In this document: one piece after another, positions 7,387 through 15,397 of the stretch
Layout of the letters: every line of letters starts with the position of its first letter
Position numbering within the stretch: the stretch's first letter is position 1
Assembly: GCA_021794015.1 (NCBI GenBank)
Contig: JAJYRQ010000031.1
Span: 1 to 40,421, forward strand
Direction: 5' to 3'
Length of the DNA stretch: 40,421 nucleotides
Source of the DNA: Deltaproteobacteria bacterium
Lineage (GTDB): Bacteria > Desulfobacterota > Binatia > Binatales > Binataceae
Notes under the pieces: model-generated
Seen by the model: only the letters and a program-made list of their open reading frames with translations
The model's database searches: none
Told to the model about the DNA's origin: nothing
Position numbers and translations under genes: made by a program

Positions 7387-7698
7387 GCTGTCGGCTTGCC
7401 GTAGGGAGTCAACCAGCCTCGGATTGGCAAGCGAAGACTTCGGCTTGCCGGCCGAATTCGCCCAGCGTAAGGCATCGAAGCGCCCGCCATCGCCGTTTGC
7501 GGGCAAGCGAGCTTTGCGGTCAAGGCTGGTATTATAGAGAAATCGAAGGCCGCTGCCTATCGCGCGGGGCGATGATCCGAAGCCAGATGGGAAAACACAC
7601 AGCCCGCCTTGGCGTATCTCTCCCAAGGAGGCGCTCGGGGTTTGTGAAGCGCGCCAAGTTGCGTCCTTGATGCGGGAGGTTTGCAAAGAAGAGAAGCC
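7387..7698. other. Non-coding gap between defence island and CBS operon
   Basis: No credible gene. The stretch holds four alternating copies of one heptamer: GCTTGCC at 7394-7400 and 7443-7449, GGCAAGC at 7426-7432 and 7502-7508. A perfect hairpin TTCGGC-TTGCCG-GCCGAA lies at 7439-7456. A -10-like TATTAT is at about 7530 but no matching -35 was found. A strong GGGAGG at 7674-7679 is not well spaced for any start codon. Confidence 0.5.
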
Positions 7699-8913
7699 GT
7701 GGCCCTGGTCCTGACAGCGATAGCGCTGCTGCTGCTTGCCAGCGGCGGCCTGATGGCCGGCCAGACGGCCGTACTGGCGCTGGCGCGGCTGGAGCATACG
7801 ATGGAGCGGCTTAAGCCCGGCGCCCGGCGGGCGGCGACCGCGCTGCTTGCGCGTCCCTTGGAGCTTTTGCTGGCGGTTGTCATTTTCGGCGAGACGGCCA
7901 ACTTTCTGGCCGCCTCGCTCGGCACCGTCGTGCTGCTGTTCTGGATGGGTCCGGCGGGGGCCTACCTGTCGGTGCCGGTGATGTTTCTGCTGACGCTCCT
8001 GGTCAGCGACATCAGCGCTGAAACGCTGGCGTTGGCCTTTCCTCGGGCGGTGGCCGAAGCGACCGCGCAGCCGCTCTTGATGCTCAGCCGGCTGGCCCGG
8101 CCGTTGGCGCGTCCCCTGGGACTGCTCAATCGGCCCGCTTGGCGCAAGGCGCTGTCGGCGACCGAGTTCAAGACGCTTTTGCGTATTGGCGAGCGGCACG
8201 GAGAGATCCATCCAGGCGAGGCTGAGCTGATCGACCGGGCTTTCACCTTTCGCAGCCGGCGGGTGGCCGAGATTCAAACGCCGCGCGACAAGGTCTTCGC
8301 ACTTAGCATCGACACTCCTGCCGACCAACTGCTGGCGCAGGTGATTCGCGCGCGTTTTTCGCGGGTCCCGATCTACCGCGCCGACCTGGACAATATCGTC
8401 GGCATCGCGCGGGCCAAGGACCTGCTGGCTTTGCGGACCGAACCGGCGCCTTCCAAGCTTAAGGGTCTTTTGCTCGAGCCGCGCTTTGTTCCGGCCAGCA
8501 AAACCGCCGGCGAGCTGCTCGACGAGATGCGACGCGAGCGCTTCGGTCTGGCGCTGGTGGTCGACGAGTACGGCAGGCTTACCGGCCTGGTAACGCTGGA
8601 GGACTTGGTCGAGGAGCTGTTCGGCGAGATTCGCGACGAGTTCGAGCTTGCGGGTCCCGAGGTTGCGCCGGCGGGGCATAACCGCTGGCTGGCGCACGGC
8701 ACGGCCAGCCTGGCCACGGTGCGCCAGGCGGTCGGCGCGGCGGCGCCCGCCTCCGAAGGCTCGCAGGACGACACCCTGAGCGACGCGCTGGTGCGCAAGG
8801 TGGGCCGAGTGCCTCGCCCCGGCGAACGCGTACGGCTCGACGGGCTGGAGCTGCGCGTCGAGCGCGTACGCGGCGCAACCGTCGAACTGGTACAGGTGCG
8901 ACGATGGGCGTAG
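7699..8913 (+). CDS. CNNM/CorC-type membrane protein with CBS pair (first copy)
   Basis: About 404 residues with the layout of the HlyC/CorC family: a DUF21 transmembrane region of three to four helices in the first ~120 residues (ALVLTAIALLLLASGG; VSDISAETLAL), a short linker, a CBS-domain pair at roughly 195-325 (FSRVPIYRADLDNIVGIARA and LVVDEYGRLTGLVTLEDLVE) and a C-terminal CorC_HlyC domain ending near PRPGERVRLDGLEL. Relatives export or regulate Mg2+/Co2+ and bind nucleotides at the CBS pair. The start is uncertain: GTG 7699 follows the purine-rich AAGAAGAGAAG, while TTG 7681 lies too close to GGGAGG. The stop overlaps the next gene by ten bases. Confidence 0.85.
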   Translation: MALVLTAIALLLLASGGLMAGQTAVLALARLEHTMERLKPGARRAATALLARPLELLLAVVIFGETANFLAASLGTVVLLFWMGPAGAYLSVPVMFLLTLLVSDISAETLALAFPRAVAEATAQPLLMLSRLARPLARPLGLLNRPAWRKALSATEFKTLLRIGERHGEIHPGEAELIDRAFTFRSRRVAEIQTPRDKVFALSIDTPADQLLAQVIRARFSRVPIYRADLDNIVGIARAKDLLALRTEPAPSKLKGLLLEPRFVPASKTAGELLDEMRRERFGLALVVDEYGRLTGLVTLEDLVEELFGEIRDEFELAGPEVAPAGHNRWLAHGTASLATVRQAVGAAAPASEGSQDDTLSDALVRKVGRVPRPGERVRLDGLELRVERVRGATVELVQVRRWA

Positions 8914-10187
8914 CGGGGCTGGCGGCGGCCCTGGTGCTGCTGGTGGCGGCGCGGGCGCTGTTCGCCGCAATCGAAGTGGCCATGGTCGTGGCCGACGACC
9001 CGCGCGCACCGGCAGAGACTGCCGCGCCAGGCGGCAGGCCCCCGGTGCTGCCGGCCTTGCTCGCGGGACGCGAGCGGGTGGTCGCGCTGGCGCTCACAAC
9101 CAGCAACCTCCTGGCCGTGAGCGCGGCCGCGTTGCTGACCGCCTTTCTCAGCCGGCGGGGCTGGCGGGCAACCGTTTTGGGCTGGGTGCTGTTTGCGCCG
9201 GTAAGCCTGCTGCTCTCCGAGCTCTTGCCCAAGCTGCTGGTCCTGCAGGAGCCGCTGCGCTTTGCGCGCCGCGCGGCCCGGCTGCTGGCGCTGCTGGTGC
9301 GGCTGTGCCGTCCGTTGCTGGCTGCGGAAACCGCCTTTGCCCGGCTGCTGATGCGCGCCTTCGGCCTTGCGGCCCAAGGGAGCGGTCCCTTCATCACGCG
9401 CGAAGACCTCGCCCTCCTGGTGCGGGCGCGCGGCGAGTCGCAGGAGTCCGGCGCCGACCCCATCAGGCCCGCCGAACGCGAGATGATAAGCCGCATCCTG
9501 CGTTTCGGCGACGCCGAGGTGCGCAAGGTCATGGTCCCGCTCATCCGGGTGCGCGCCGCCTCGGCGTCTGCCTCGGTGGCCGAGACAATCGCCATCGTCG
9601 GGGAAAGCGGCTTCAGCCGCATACCGATCTTCGAACAGACGGTGCTGAACATCGCCGGCATCGTCCATGTCTTCGACCTGCTCGCGGCGCCCGATCTTGC
9701 CCGTCCGGTGAGCGAGCTGATGCGGCCGGTGAGTTACTTTCCGGAGGTAACGCCGGTGCGCCAAATCTTCCTCGAGCTGCAAAACCGGCGCGAGAACTTC
9801 GCCATCGTGGTCGACGAGTACGGCGCCGCAGCCGGCATCGTCACGGTCGAGGACCTGGTCGAAGAGGTGGTGGGCGAGCTGGAAGAGGAGCGAGGCGACG
9901 AGGTCGAGATGATCAAGCTGGTTTCGCCGCGCATGGCCCGGGTCGCCGCACAGGTCCCGGTCGCCGAGCTCAACGAACGGCTGCACCTTAAGCTTCCTGA
10001 AGGCGACGACTACGCAACCGTGGCCGGCCTGGTCACCGAAAACCTCGGCCGCATCCCCAAGCCCGGCGAGCAACTCAAGCTCGGCGAAATCATCATCAGG
10101 ATCACCCGCAGCGACGCCCGCGCGGTGCGAGAAGTCACCCTCGTGCTGCCCGGGCCGGCGCGCGCCGCCACGGAGCGAGCGGGATGA
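8904..10187 (+). CDS. CNNM/CorC-type membrane protein with CBS pair (second copy)
   Basis: A 427-residue paralogue of the upstream gene with the same order: membrane helices in the first ~140 residues (including LFAPVSLLLSELLPKLLVL, with the SELLPK motif of DUF21), a cytoplasmic linker with the ITREDLALLVRARG element, a CBS pair (VRKVMVPLIRV; GFSRIPIFEQ; FAIVVDEYGAAAGIVTVEDL) at roughly 210-330 and the C-terminal CorC_HlyC domain (YATVAGLVTENLGRIPKPGE). Two different copies in tandem suggest a heteromeric transporter; the first copy's membrane region is more divergent. The ATG at 8904 lies inside the end of the first gene and the stop overlaps larB by four bases, so all are translationally coupled. 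Confidence 0.88.
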   Translation: MGVAGLAAALVLLVAARALFAAIEVAMVVADDPRAPAETAAPGGRPPVLPALLAGRERVVALALTTSNLLAVSAAALLTAFLSRRGWRATVLGWVLFAPVSLLLSELLPKLLVLQEPLRFARRAARLLALLVRLCRPLLAAETAFARLLMRAFGLAAQGSGPFITREDLALLVRARGESQESGADPIRPAEREMISRILRFGDAEVRKVMVPLIRVRAASASASVAETIAIVGESGFSRIPIFEQTVLNIAGIVHVFDLLAAPDLARPVSELMRPVSYFPEVTPVRQIFLELQNRRENFAIVVDEYGAAAGIVTVEDLVEEVVGELEEERGDEVEMIKLVSPRMARVAAQVPVAELNERLHLKLPEGDDYATVAGLVTENLGRIPKPGEQLKLGEIIIRITRSDARAVREVTLVLPGPARAATERAG

Positions 10188-10957
10188 CCGAACAGGCCAT
10201 CCGGCGTATCCTGGAGCAGGTGGCCTGCGGGCGGCTGAGCGCGCGGGCGGCGCTCAAGCAGTTGCGCCACCTACCGTTCGAAGACCTGCACTTCGCCAAG
10301 ATCGACCAGCATCGAAGCCTTAGGCGAGGCGTCCCGGAAGTGGTGTTCGGCGAAGGCAAAACCGCCGCGCAGATCGCGGCAATCGGCCGGCGGATCGCCG
10401 CCGCCGGCACCACCCTGGTGGTCACGCGCCTGGGCCGGGACAAGGCGCCGAGCCTAAAGCGCGCGCTAAGGGGTTTTCGCTACTATCCCGAGGCGCGGCT
10501 GGGCGCGTTGGCGGGGCGGGCCGCCCCGGCGGCCATCGGACACGGCACCGTGGCCGTCATCAGCGCCGGCACCTCAGACCTGGCAGTCGCCGAAGAGGCG
10601 GCGCTTTGCGCCGAGTTTTTCGGCAACCGGGTGTCTCGGCTCTACGACGTTGGCGTCGCCGGCCTGCACCGGCTCACTGCGCATCTGCCCGCGCTAAGCC
10701 GCGCCAGCGTCGTCATCGTGGTCGCCGGCATGGAGGGCGCGCTGGCCTCGGTGGTAGCCGGGCTTATCGACAAGCCGCTGGTAGCGGTGCCGACCAGCGT
10801 CGGCTACGGAGCGGCGCTCGGCGGCATCACGGCGCTCTTAGGCATGCTCAACGCCTGCGCCAGCGGGGTAACGGTGGTCAACATCGACAACGGCTTCGGC
10901 GCGGCGCTGGCCGCCACGCTTATCAACCGCGTGGGTATCGACCGGGAAGCGGGTTAA
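10184..10957 (+). CDS. larB: Nickel-pincer cofactor biosynthesis protein LarB
   Basis: A 257-residue protein with the full LarB pattern: an N-terminal helical segment (AALKQLRHLPFEDL), the HRSLRRGVPEVVFGEGKT block and a C-terminal PurE-like domain ending in NACASGVTVVNIDNGFGAALAA. LarB carboxylates and hydrolyses nicotinic acid adenine dinucleotide as the first step to the nickel-pincer cofactor of lactate racemase. LarC and LarE, needed for the later steps, are not in the window, nor is a LarA racemase. Start ATG 10184 overlaps the previous stop (ATGA) and the stop overlaps the next start by one base (TAATG). Its place between CBS transporters and an ABC1 kinase is unusual. Confidence 0.92.
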   Translation: MTEQAIRRILEQVACGRLSARAALKQLRHLPFEDLHFAKIDQHRSLRRGVPEVVFGEGKTAAQIAAIGRRIAAAGTTLVVTRLGRDKAPSLKRALRGFRYYPEARLGALAGRAAPAAIGHGTVAVISAGTSDLAVAEEAALCAEFFGNRVSRLYDVGVAGLHRLTAHLPALSRASVVIVVAGMEGALASVVAGLIDKPLVAVPTSVGYGAALGGITALLGMLNACASGVTVVNIDNGFGAALAATLINRVGIDREAG

Positions 10958-12279
10958 TGGCCGAGCCAAGGATAACCCAGGGCCGGGCACGCCGGGCAAT
11001 CAAGATTGGCAGCCTCGCCTCGCAGGTCGGCTCCAGCTACCTGTGGGACTCGCTGCGGCACGCCCTGATGCCGGTGCAAGAGCGCCGACAGGCGCGGCTG
11101 GAAACCCACGTGCGCAACGCGCGGCGGCTGGTGGAGAGCTCCAGGCAACTGCGCGGCGCCTTCATGAAGCTGGTCCAGATGCTCTCCATGCGCGACGACC
11201 TGCTGCCGGTCGAGGCCCTCGAGCTCCTGCGCACCACCCAGTCCGAGGTGCCGCCGATGGACTACCCGCTCATCGCCCAGCAGGTGCGCCGCGAGCTGGG
11301 CAAGCCGCCCGAGCGGCTTTTCGCCAGCCTGGAGACCCGGGCGTTCGCCGCGGCCTCGCTCGGCCAGGTCCACCGCGGCCGCCTCAAGGACGGCACCGAG
11401 GTTGCGGTCAAGATTCAGTACCCGGGGGTCGCCGCCACGGTCAGCCAGGACCTGCACAATCTCAAGCTTCTGCTGCGCGCCCTGGAATTGCTGGTGCGGG
11501 ACCTGATGCGCCAGCGCATTGACATCCGCGCCATCTACCGCGAGCTCGAGGAACGGCTGCTGGAAGAACTCAACTACTGCAACGAGGCGCGCAACCTCAA
11601 CCGGTTTCGCGCCCTTTTGGCCGACGACCCCGAGGTGCTGCTGCCGCGCGTGGTGCCCGAACTCAGCTCGCGCGCCGTGCTTACGATGAGCTACCTGGAC
11701 GGCTACCAGTTGGCCGACCTGTTTTCCCCCGAGGTCGACCTCGAACTGCGGCGTTGGGTGGCCCTCAAGTACTACGCCCTGGTCTGGCGCCAGATTCTCG
11801 ATTTCGGCGTGCTGCACACCGATCCCAACCCGGGCAACTACCTGGTCACCCACGAGCCGCGGCTTGGCATTCTCGATTTCGGCTCGATCCGCCGTTTTCC
11901 CAGGGCCATCGTGCGCGGTGGGCGCAAGCTTGCCCGGGGACTGGTAGGGCGCGACCGGGCGCTTATCGCCGGCGCGCTGGTCGAGCTCGGCTACCTGGAC
12001 AAGGCCCAGGAGCCGGGCCCGATGGTCGAGATCGTCAACATTGTTTTCGAGCCGCTGCTGGTCGACGCGCCGTTCGATCCGGCCCAGTACGACACGGTGG
12101 CCAAGGCGGCGGCGGTGAGCGAAATTGCGGTCAAGCACAAGCTCTACCGCTCCCCGCCGCACGCCATCTTTCTCCTGCGCGCGCTCATCGGCCTGGACGG
12201 CATCATGCGCGGCCTGGGCGTGCGCGCCAACTACCGCGCCGCCTTCAAGGAAATCGTTGCCCGGCTGGACGGCGACTGA
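10957..12279 (+). CDS. ABC1/UbiB-family (AarF) atypical kinase
   Basis: A 440-residue ABC1 family protein. Seen in order: an N-terminal helical extension, KLVQ at 71-74 in the place of the family's KxGQ motif, the Ala-rich loop AAASLGQVH at 131-139, VAVK (Lys 152), the catalytic loop HTDPNPGN at 287-294 and the DFG triad at 307-309. Members act as ATPases that help make or move ubiquinone or other isoprenoid lipids. The Gly-to-Val change in the KxGQ motif is odd because this motif shapes the nucleotide pocket. No membrane helices are evident at the C-terminus, unlike Proteobacterial UbiB. Fourth and last gene of the operon; no ubiquinone genes are next to it, so the substrate is unknown. Confidence 0.9.
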   Translation: MAEPRITQGRARRAIKIGSLASQVGSSYLWDSLRHALMPVQERRQARLETHVRNARRLVESSRQLRGAFMKLVQMLSMRDDLLPVEALELLRTTQSEVPPMDYPLIAQQVRRELGKPPERLFASLETRAFAAASLGQVHRGRLKDGTEVAVKIQYPGVAATVSQDLHNLKLLLRALELLVRDLMRQRIDIRAIYRELEERLLEELNYCNEARNLNRFRALLADDPEVLLPRVVPELSSRAVLTMSYLDGYQLADLFSPEVDLELRRWVALKYYALVWRQILDFGVLHTDPNPGNYLVTHEPRLGILDFGSIRRFPRAIVRGGRKLARGLVGRDRALIAGALVELGYLDKAQEPGPMVEIVNIVFEPLLVDAPFDPAQYDTVAKAAAVSEIAVKHKLYRSPPHAIFLLRALIGLDGIMRGLGVRANYRAAFKEIVARLDGD

Positions 12280-12313
12280 ACCAGGGAATTTTCCGGGCGC
12301 CGCTGCACCCCGG

Positions 12314-13228
12314 CTATACGGCCTGCTGGCGCTCGAATGCCGCGACCCATCTGAGGTAGCGCCGGGCGATTTGTCCGGCGGCGCGCCGGGCGCTGATTTT
12401 GCCGTCGCGCAGCGCCACCAGAGGCTCCCAAAACGAAGTGCGCCCCACCGCAAAGCCGATGAAACCCGGCACGCCGGCGGCGTTGCGCAGCCACTGGAGC
12501 ACTTTCCTTGCGTTCGACCCACGCCCCAGAACGATGCAACCAACCGCGTCCCGGCCTCCCCAACGGGCCGCCTCGGCCACCTTGACGCAATCCTCCCGGA
12601 AGTCCAGCCCTTCCACCTTCCAAACATCCGGCTCAACCCCGGCATTCTGGAGCTCCTTGATGCCGCCGATCATCAGCGAGGGCCTAAGACCCCGGTCGAA
12701 GAGCTGCTGGTCGCCTTCAAGGCGATCCACCTGCTCGTGCGTGGGCGGCACCAAAAGCTCGAACATGAAGCGGTAGCTGTGCCGGTGCAGCCACTGTGAC
12801 AGCCGCCTAAGACGCGCCGCCTGGCGCCGATTCAGCTCCGCGTCGCCTTCCGGGTTGTAGCGCACCAGCGCCTTGACAAAGGTCGGCCTGAATTGCTCGA
12901 TATGCGCGGCGAACTCTTCGCCAAATTCGAACTCGAATTCGGCCTGGCCGCTCTTCTCAACCGGCATCGCCGTCAGCAGACCGCGGGAGGCGGCATCGCG
13001 CAGGATTGCGGCGCCGAACTGCTCGTCGACCAGGATGGCCGCGCGCGTGCGGTCAGCGCCTCGCTCAAGCGCAAGCCTGAAGGCCTGGTAGATAACCTGC
13101 TTGGCCCCGGCGATTTTGCCGGTCGCCTGCGCATCCGGCGGCCCACCGAGTCCGAAGAGCCCCTTCTCGAAGGAGCTGCGATGGTCAAACGGCAGAACAT
13201 AGAGGGGCTTGGTGTAACCGATCGTCAC
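12314..13228 (-). CDS. DUF2090 (IolC C-terminal-like) aldolase-type protein
   Basis: About 304 residues matching DUF2090, a TIM-barrel domain that in some bacteria is fused to the sugar kinase IolC and acts as a 2-deoxy-5-keto-gluconate-6-phosphate aldolase-like enzyme. Visible blocks are PLYVLPFDHRSSFEKGLFG at the start, AAILVDEQFGAAIL, RFMFELLVPPTHEQ, DVWKVEGLDF (with a Lys that could form a Schiff base) and VLGRGSNARKVLQWL near the end. Here it stands alone, with no inositol genes nearby. GTG 13228 is preferred because GAGGAA lies five bases before it; GTG 13240 adds four residues. Its 3' end is 34 bases from the convergent ABC1 kinase gene. Substrate not known. Confidence 0.8.
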   Translation of the reverse strand: MTIGYTKPLYVLPFDHRSSFEKGLFGLGGPPDAQATGKIAGAKQVIYQAFRLALERGADRTRAAILVDEQFGAAILRDAASRGLLTAMPVEKSGQAEFEFEFGEEFAAHIEQFRPTFVKALVRYNPEGDAELNRRQAARLRRLSQWLHRHSYRFMFELLVPPTHEQVDRLEGDQQLFDRGLRPSLMIGGIKELQNAGVEPDVWKVEGLDFREDCVKVAEAARWGGRDAVGCIVLGRGSNARKVLQWLRNAAGVPGFIGFAVGRTSFWEPLVALRDGKISARRAAGQIARRYLRWVAAFERQQAV

Positions 13229-13304
13229 GTTTTTCCTCACGGCTGGCGTCGCGGCTGTGCATTCGGGCCGCTACCGCGCGGGGCGCCGAGCGGCCGCCCT
13301 AAAC

Positions 13305-13997
13305 TCAACCAATTTGACGCGAATCGGCGGCAAGCAAGGCGGACCGCTGATAGGCCAGCAAATCTCCAATCCGCCCAACCGTAATATCAGCCGGCCGGTA
13401 GCGCGCCGCATTCCCGGGGTCGTTGGCGTAATGGCCCTGCTGGGGCAGCACCGTTGTCACCCGCTCACCCCACGTTTGTTTGACGCTGTCCAGGATGCGC
13501 TGCTTGTCGTCGATCATGACGTAGTGACGCGCCGGATAGAGGCGCTCCACCTCGCCCAGCGCCCTTTCCTTGCGAACGTAGATGAGCACGTGGCCGCAAA
13601 ACGCCCTCCATAGCCCCGAGCGCTCCACCTTGCGCGGCTGGAACACAGCGTCTCCGTCCGACAGGATTACCGGAATCCCCCACCGGCGCGTCCGCCGCAC
13701 CACCGCCAGCGCCGCCGGGTAGAGCCGCCGCGCAAAAGGATAATCAACCAGCCAGGTCGACATTCGCAGCACCCGCGGGTCGTGCAGCGCCTCGAGACGG
13801 TAGCGTTCCAGTGCCCCGAGGTAGTCGGCGTATCCCAGCTCGCGGCGCAACTCCTCGAAGATTTCGAAGTAGCGGCTGCGCGCCGCGACACCGAAGCTGC
13901 GCGCCAGATGGCTCCTTAGGTCGCGCTCCACCCGGTCGTTGTCGAGCAACGTGTTGTCCACGTCAAAAAGAAAGACCAGCGGGTGCAGCTTGCTCAC
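13305..13997 (-). CDS. HAD-superfamily hydrolase
   Basis: A 230-residue haloacid dehalogenase-type phosphatase. Motif I is LFDVDNTLLDND near residue 10 (nucleophile Asp and acid Asp), motif II is the Ser in PVILSDGD, motif III the Lys in YVRKERAL and motif IV the Asp pair in YVMIDDK. The cap between motif I and II is helical (about 25-100). Motifs are complete, so it should be active; the substrate is probably a small phosphorylated metabolite but the sequence does not tell which. GTG start at 13997. It lies 76 bases upstream of the DUF2090 gene on the same strand, so the two may work on the same sugar phosphate route. Confidence 0.88.
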   Translation of the reverse strand: MSKLHPLVFLFDVDNTLLDNDRVERDLRSHLARSFGVAARSRYFEIFEELRRELGYADYLGALERYRLEALHDPRVLRMSTWLVDYPFARRLYPAALAVVRRTRRWGIPVILSDGDAVFQPRKVERSGLWRAFCGHVLIYVRKERALGEVERLYPARHYVMIDDKQRILDSVKQTWGERVTTVLPQQGHYANDPGNAARYRPADITVGRIGDLLAYQRSALLAADSRQIG

Positions 13998-14082
13998 GGT
14001 GTTTTACCTGCTACCGAGGCTTCTTTGGCAGCGCGTGCCCGGCGCTCGCGCTGCGCCCGGGGCGCGAACGGCCGCCGGTACG

Positions 14083-14805
14083 CTACCATTTCTCGTAGCG
14101 CACGGAGCGCCGCGCGTAGCCGGCCGCCCGCAGGAGATCGCGCAACCTGATAACGCCCTCGCCGATACCGCAAATGTAGAATCTCAGCCGCAGGTCAATC
14201 TTAGGCCCGTCCCAACGCCGGGCCGCTTGCGCCGCCAGGCGATCGTAGAGCGCCGCCGGCCGCCCCTGGGCCTCAGGTACGACCAGCGCCTCGAAACGAA
14301 AATCGGACCGCTGGCGCGAAAGCGCCTCCAACTCCGCCCGATAGAGCAGCCGCCAAGAGGCGCACGCGCCATAAAGCAACTCCACCGGCTCGCCCGGCGG
14401 TCCCGACAACGCATGCTTGACCATCCGCCTTATCGGGGCTACCCCCGTACCTTCGGCGATGAAAACCAACGGCGGCGCCACGCCCGGCTCGAGCACAAAG
14501 CTGCCGAAGGGCCCGATGAACTCCAACGGGTCCCCGATCCGCCGCTCGAAAAGATACTCCGCCCCCTTGCCGCCTGGCACCCGGTCGAAGCAAATCTCAA
14601 AGAGCTCCCCGCCCGGCGATACCCAGGTCACCGAATAGGCCCGGCGGCGCACCTCATCCTTGAGCGGGAGCAGCAGCGAAACGAACTGGCCCGGCAAGCA
14701 ACCCGCCAAGCCGGCGCCCTCACAGCGCAGAAAGAGCGAGCGCGTCTCGGCATTGTGGTCGAGAATCCGCTCCACCCGCGCCATATACTTGTCGTACGAA
14801 ACCAT
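14083..14805 (-). CDS. Ferredoxin-NADP reductase-type flavoprotein
   Basis: A 240-residue FAD/NAD(P) oxidoreductase of the FNR superfamily without an extra iron-sulfur domain. The FAD motif RAYS is at 55-58, the GPFGSF loop at 98-103 and the NAD(P) motif GTGVAP at 119-124, followed by LLYGACASWRLLY and the FYICGIGEGV segment near the end. Relatives transfer electrons between NAD(P)H and ferredoxin or an oxygenase. The ferredoxin gene ends 100 bases upstream on the same strand, so the pair probably forms one electron-transfer chain feeding an oxygenase or iron-sulfur assembly elsewhere. The partner enzyme is not in the window. Confidence 0.87.
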   Translation of the reverse strand: MVSYDKYMARVERILDHNAETRSLFLRCEGAGLAGCLPGQFVSLLLPLKDEVRRRAYSVTWVSPGGELFEICFDRVPGGKGAEYLFERRIGDPLEFIGPFGSFVLEPGVAPPLVFIAEGTGVAPIRRMVKHALSGPPGEPVELLYGACASWRLLYRAELEALSRQRSDFRFEALVVPEAQGRPAALYDRLAAQAARRWDGPKIDLRLRFYICGIGEGVIRLRDLLRAAGYARRSVRYEKW

Positions 14806-14905
14806 CGCCGCTTAACCCCGCCTTGGCTGCGGCCCTTGCCGGCTGCTCCGGCGCTCGCTGCTTTTTCGGCCGACAGCCGGCCCTGCCCGGTCCAGCCTTC
14901 GGCCT

Positions 14906-15274
14906 CTATCCCTGTTCGCTCACCTGATTGATGGTGTAACGCGGCACGACGACCAGCAGTTCCCCGTCAGCGTCCTCGACCACGGCCTGACACCCCAGCC
15001 GCGACATCGGAGTGAGCCCCGGGGCCTTATCGAGCATGTCTTCCTCCTGTTCTTGCGCCTCCGACAAGGCTCCCAACCCCGACTTCACGACCACGTGGCA
15101 GGTCGTACAGGCACAGTTGCCGCCGCAGGCGTGCTCCAGGTGGACCCGATGGCCGAGCAGAACATCGAGGATCGAACCGGGCTGCCCGTCGTGATGAAAC
15201 GGCGCCTGGCGCGGATCGAACTCGATCTCCTGCTCCGGCTCACCGCTCTCGAAAACGACGCGAATTCTCGCCAT
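14906..15274 (-). CDS. [2Fe-2S] ferredoxin
   Basis: A 122-residue acidic ferredoxin of the adrenodoxin/ISC type. Likely cluster ligands are Cys50, Cys56, Cys59 and Cys95 (C-x5-C-x2-C-x35-C) in HACGGNCACTTCH and RLGCQAVV; Cys54 is extra. The HACGGNCACTTCHV block and the MSRLGCQ block are typical of this class. It carries electrons from the reductase encoded just downstream. It also has a stretch of about 15 residues before the first cluster loop (FHHDGQPGSILDVL) that is a little longer than in Isc ferredoxins. The start ATG 15274 is divergent from lexA, 123 bases away. Confidence 0.92.
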   Translation of the reverse strand: MARIRVVFESGEPEQEIEFDPRQAPFHHDGQPGSILDVLLGHRVHLEHACGGNCACTTCHVVVKSGLGALSEAQEQEEDMLDKAPGLTPMSRLGCQAVVEDADGELLVVVPRYTINQVSEQG

Positions 15275-15397
15275 TCCTTTGAACCCCGAAGAGGCTTCCT
15301 CTGCGACTCAACCGACCCTGATACAGCGCTTGCGCCTTCGCCCGATCTTCGCCACAATTAACCGTAGCCGCTCTCCGGCCTGCGAGAGGAAAAGCGA

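Noticed and set aside
8373..10073. 566-residue minus-strand open frame across the CBS genes
   Set aside because: Shadow of GC-rich coding sequence with Arg/Gln-rich content; the plus strand encodes two complete CBS membrane proteins.
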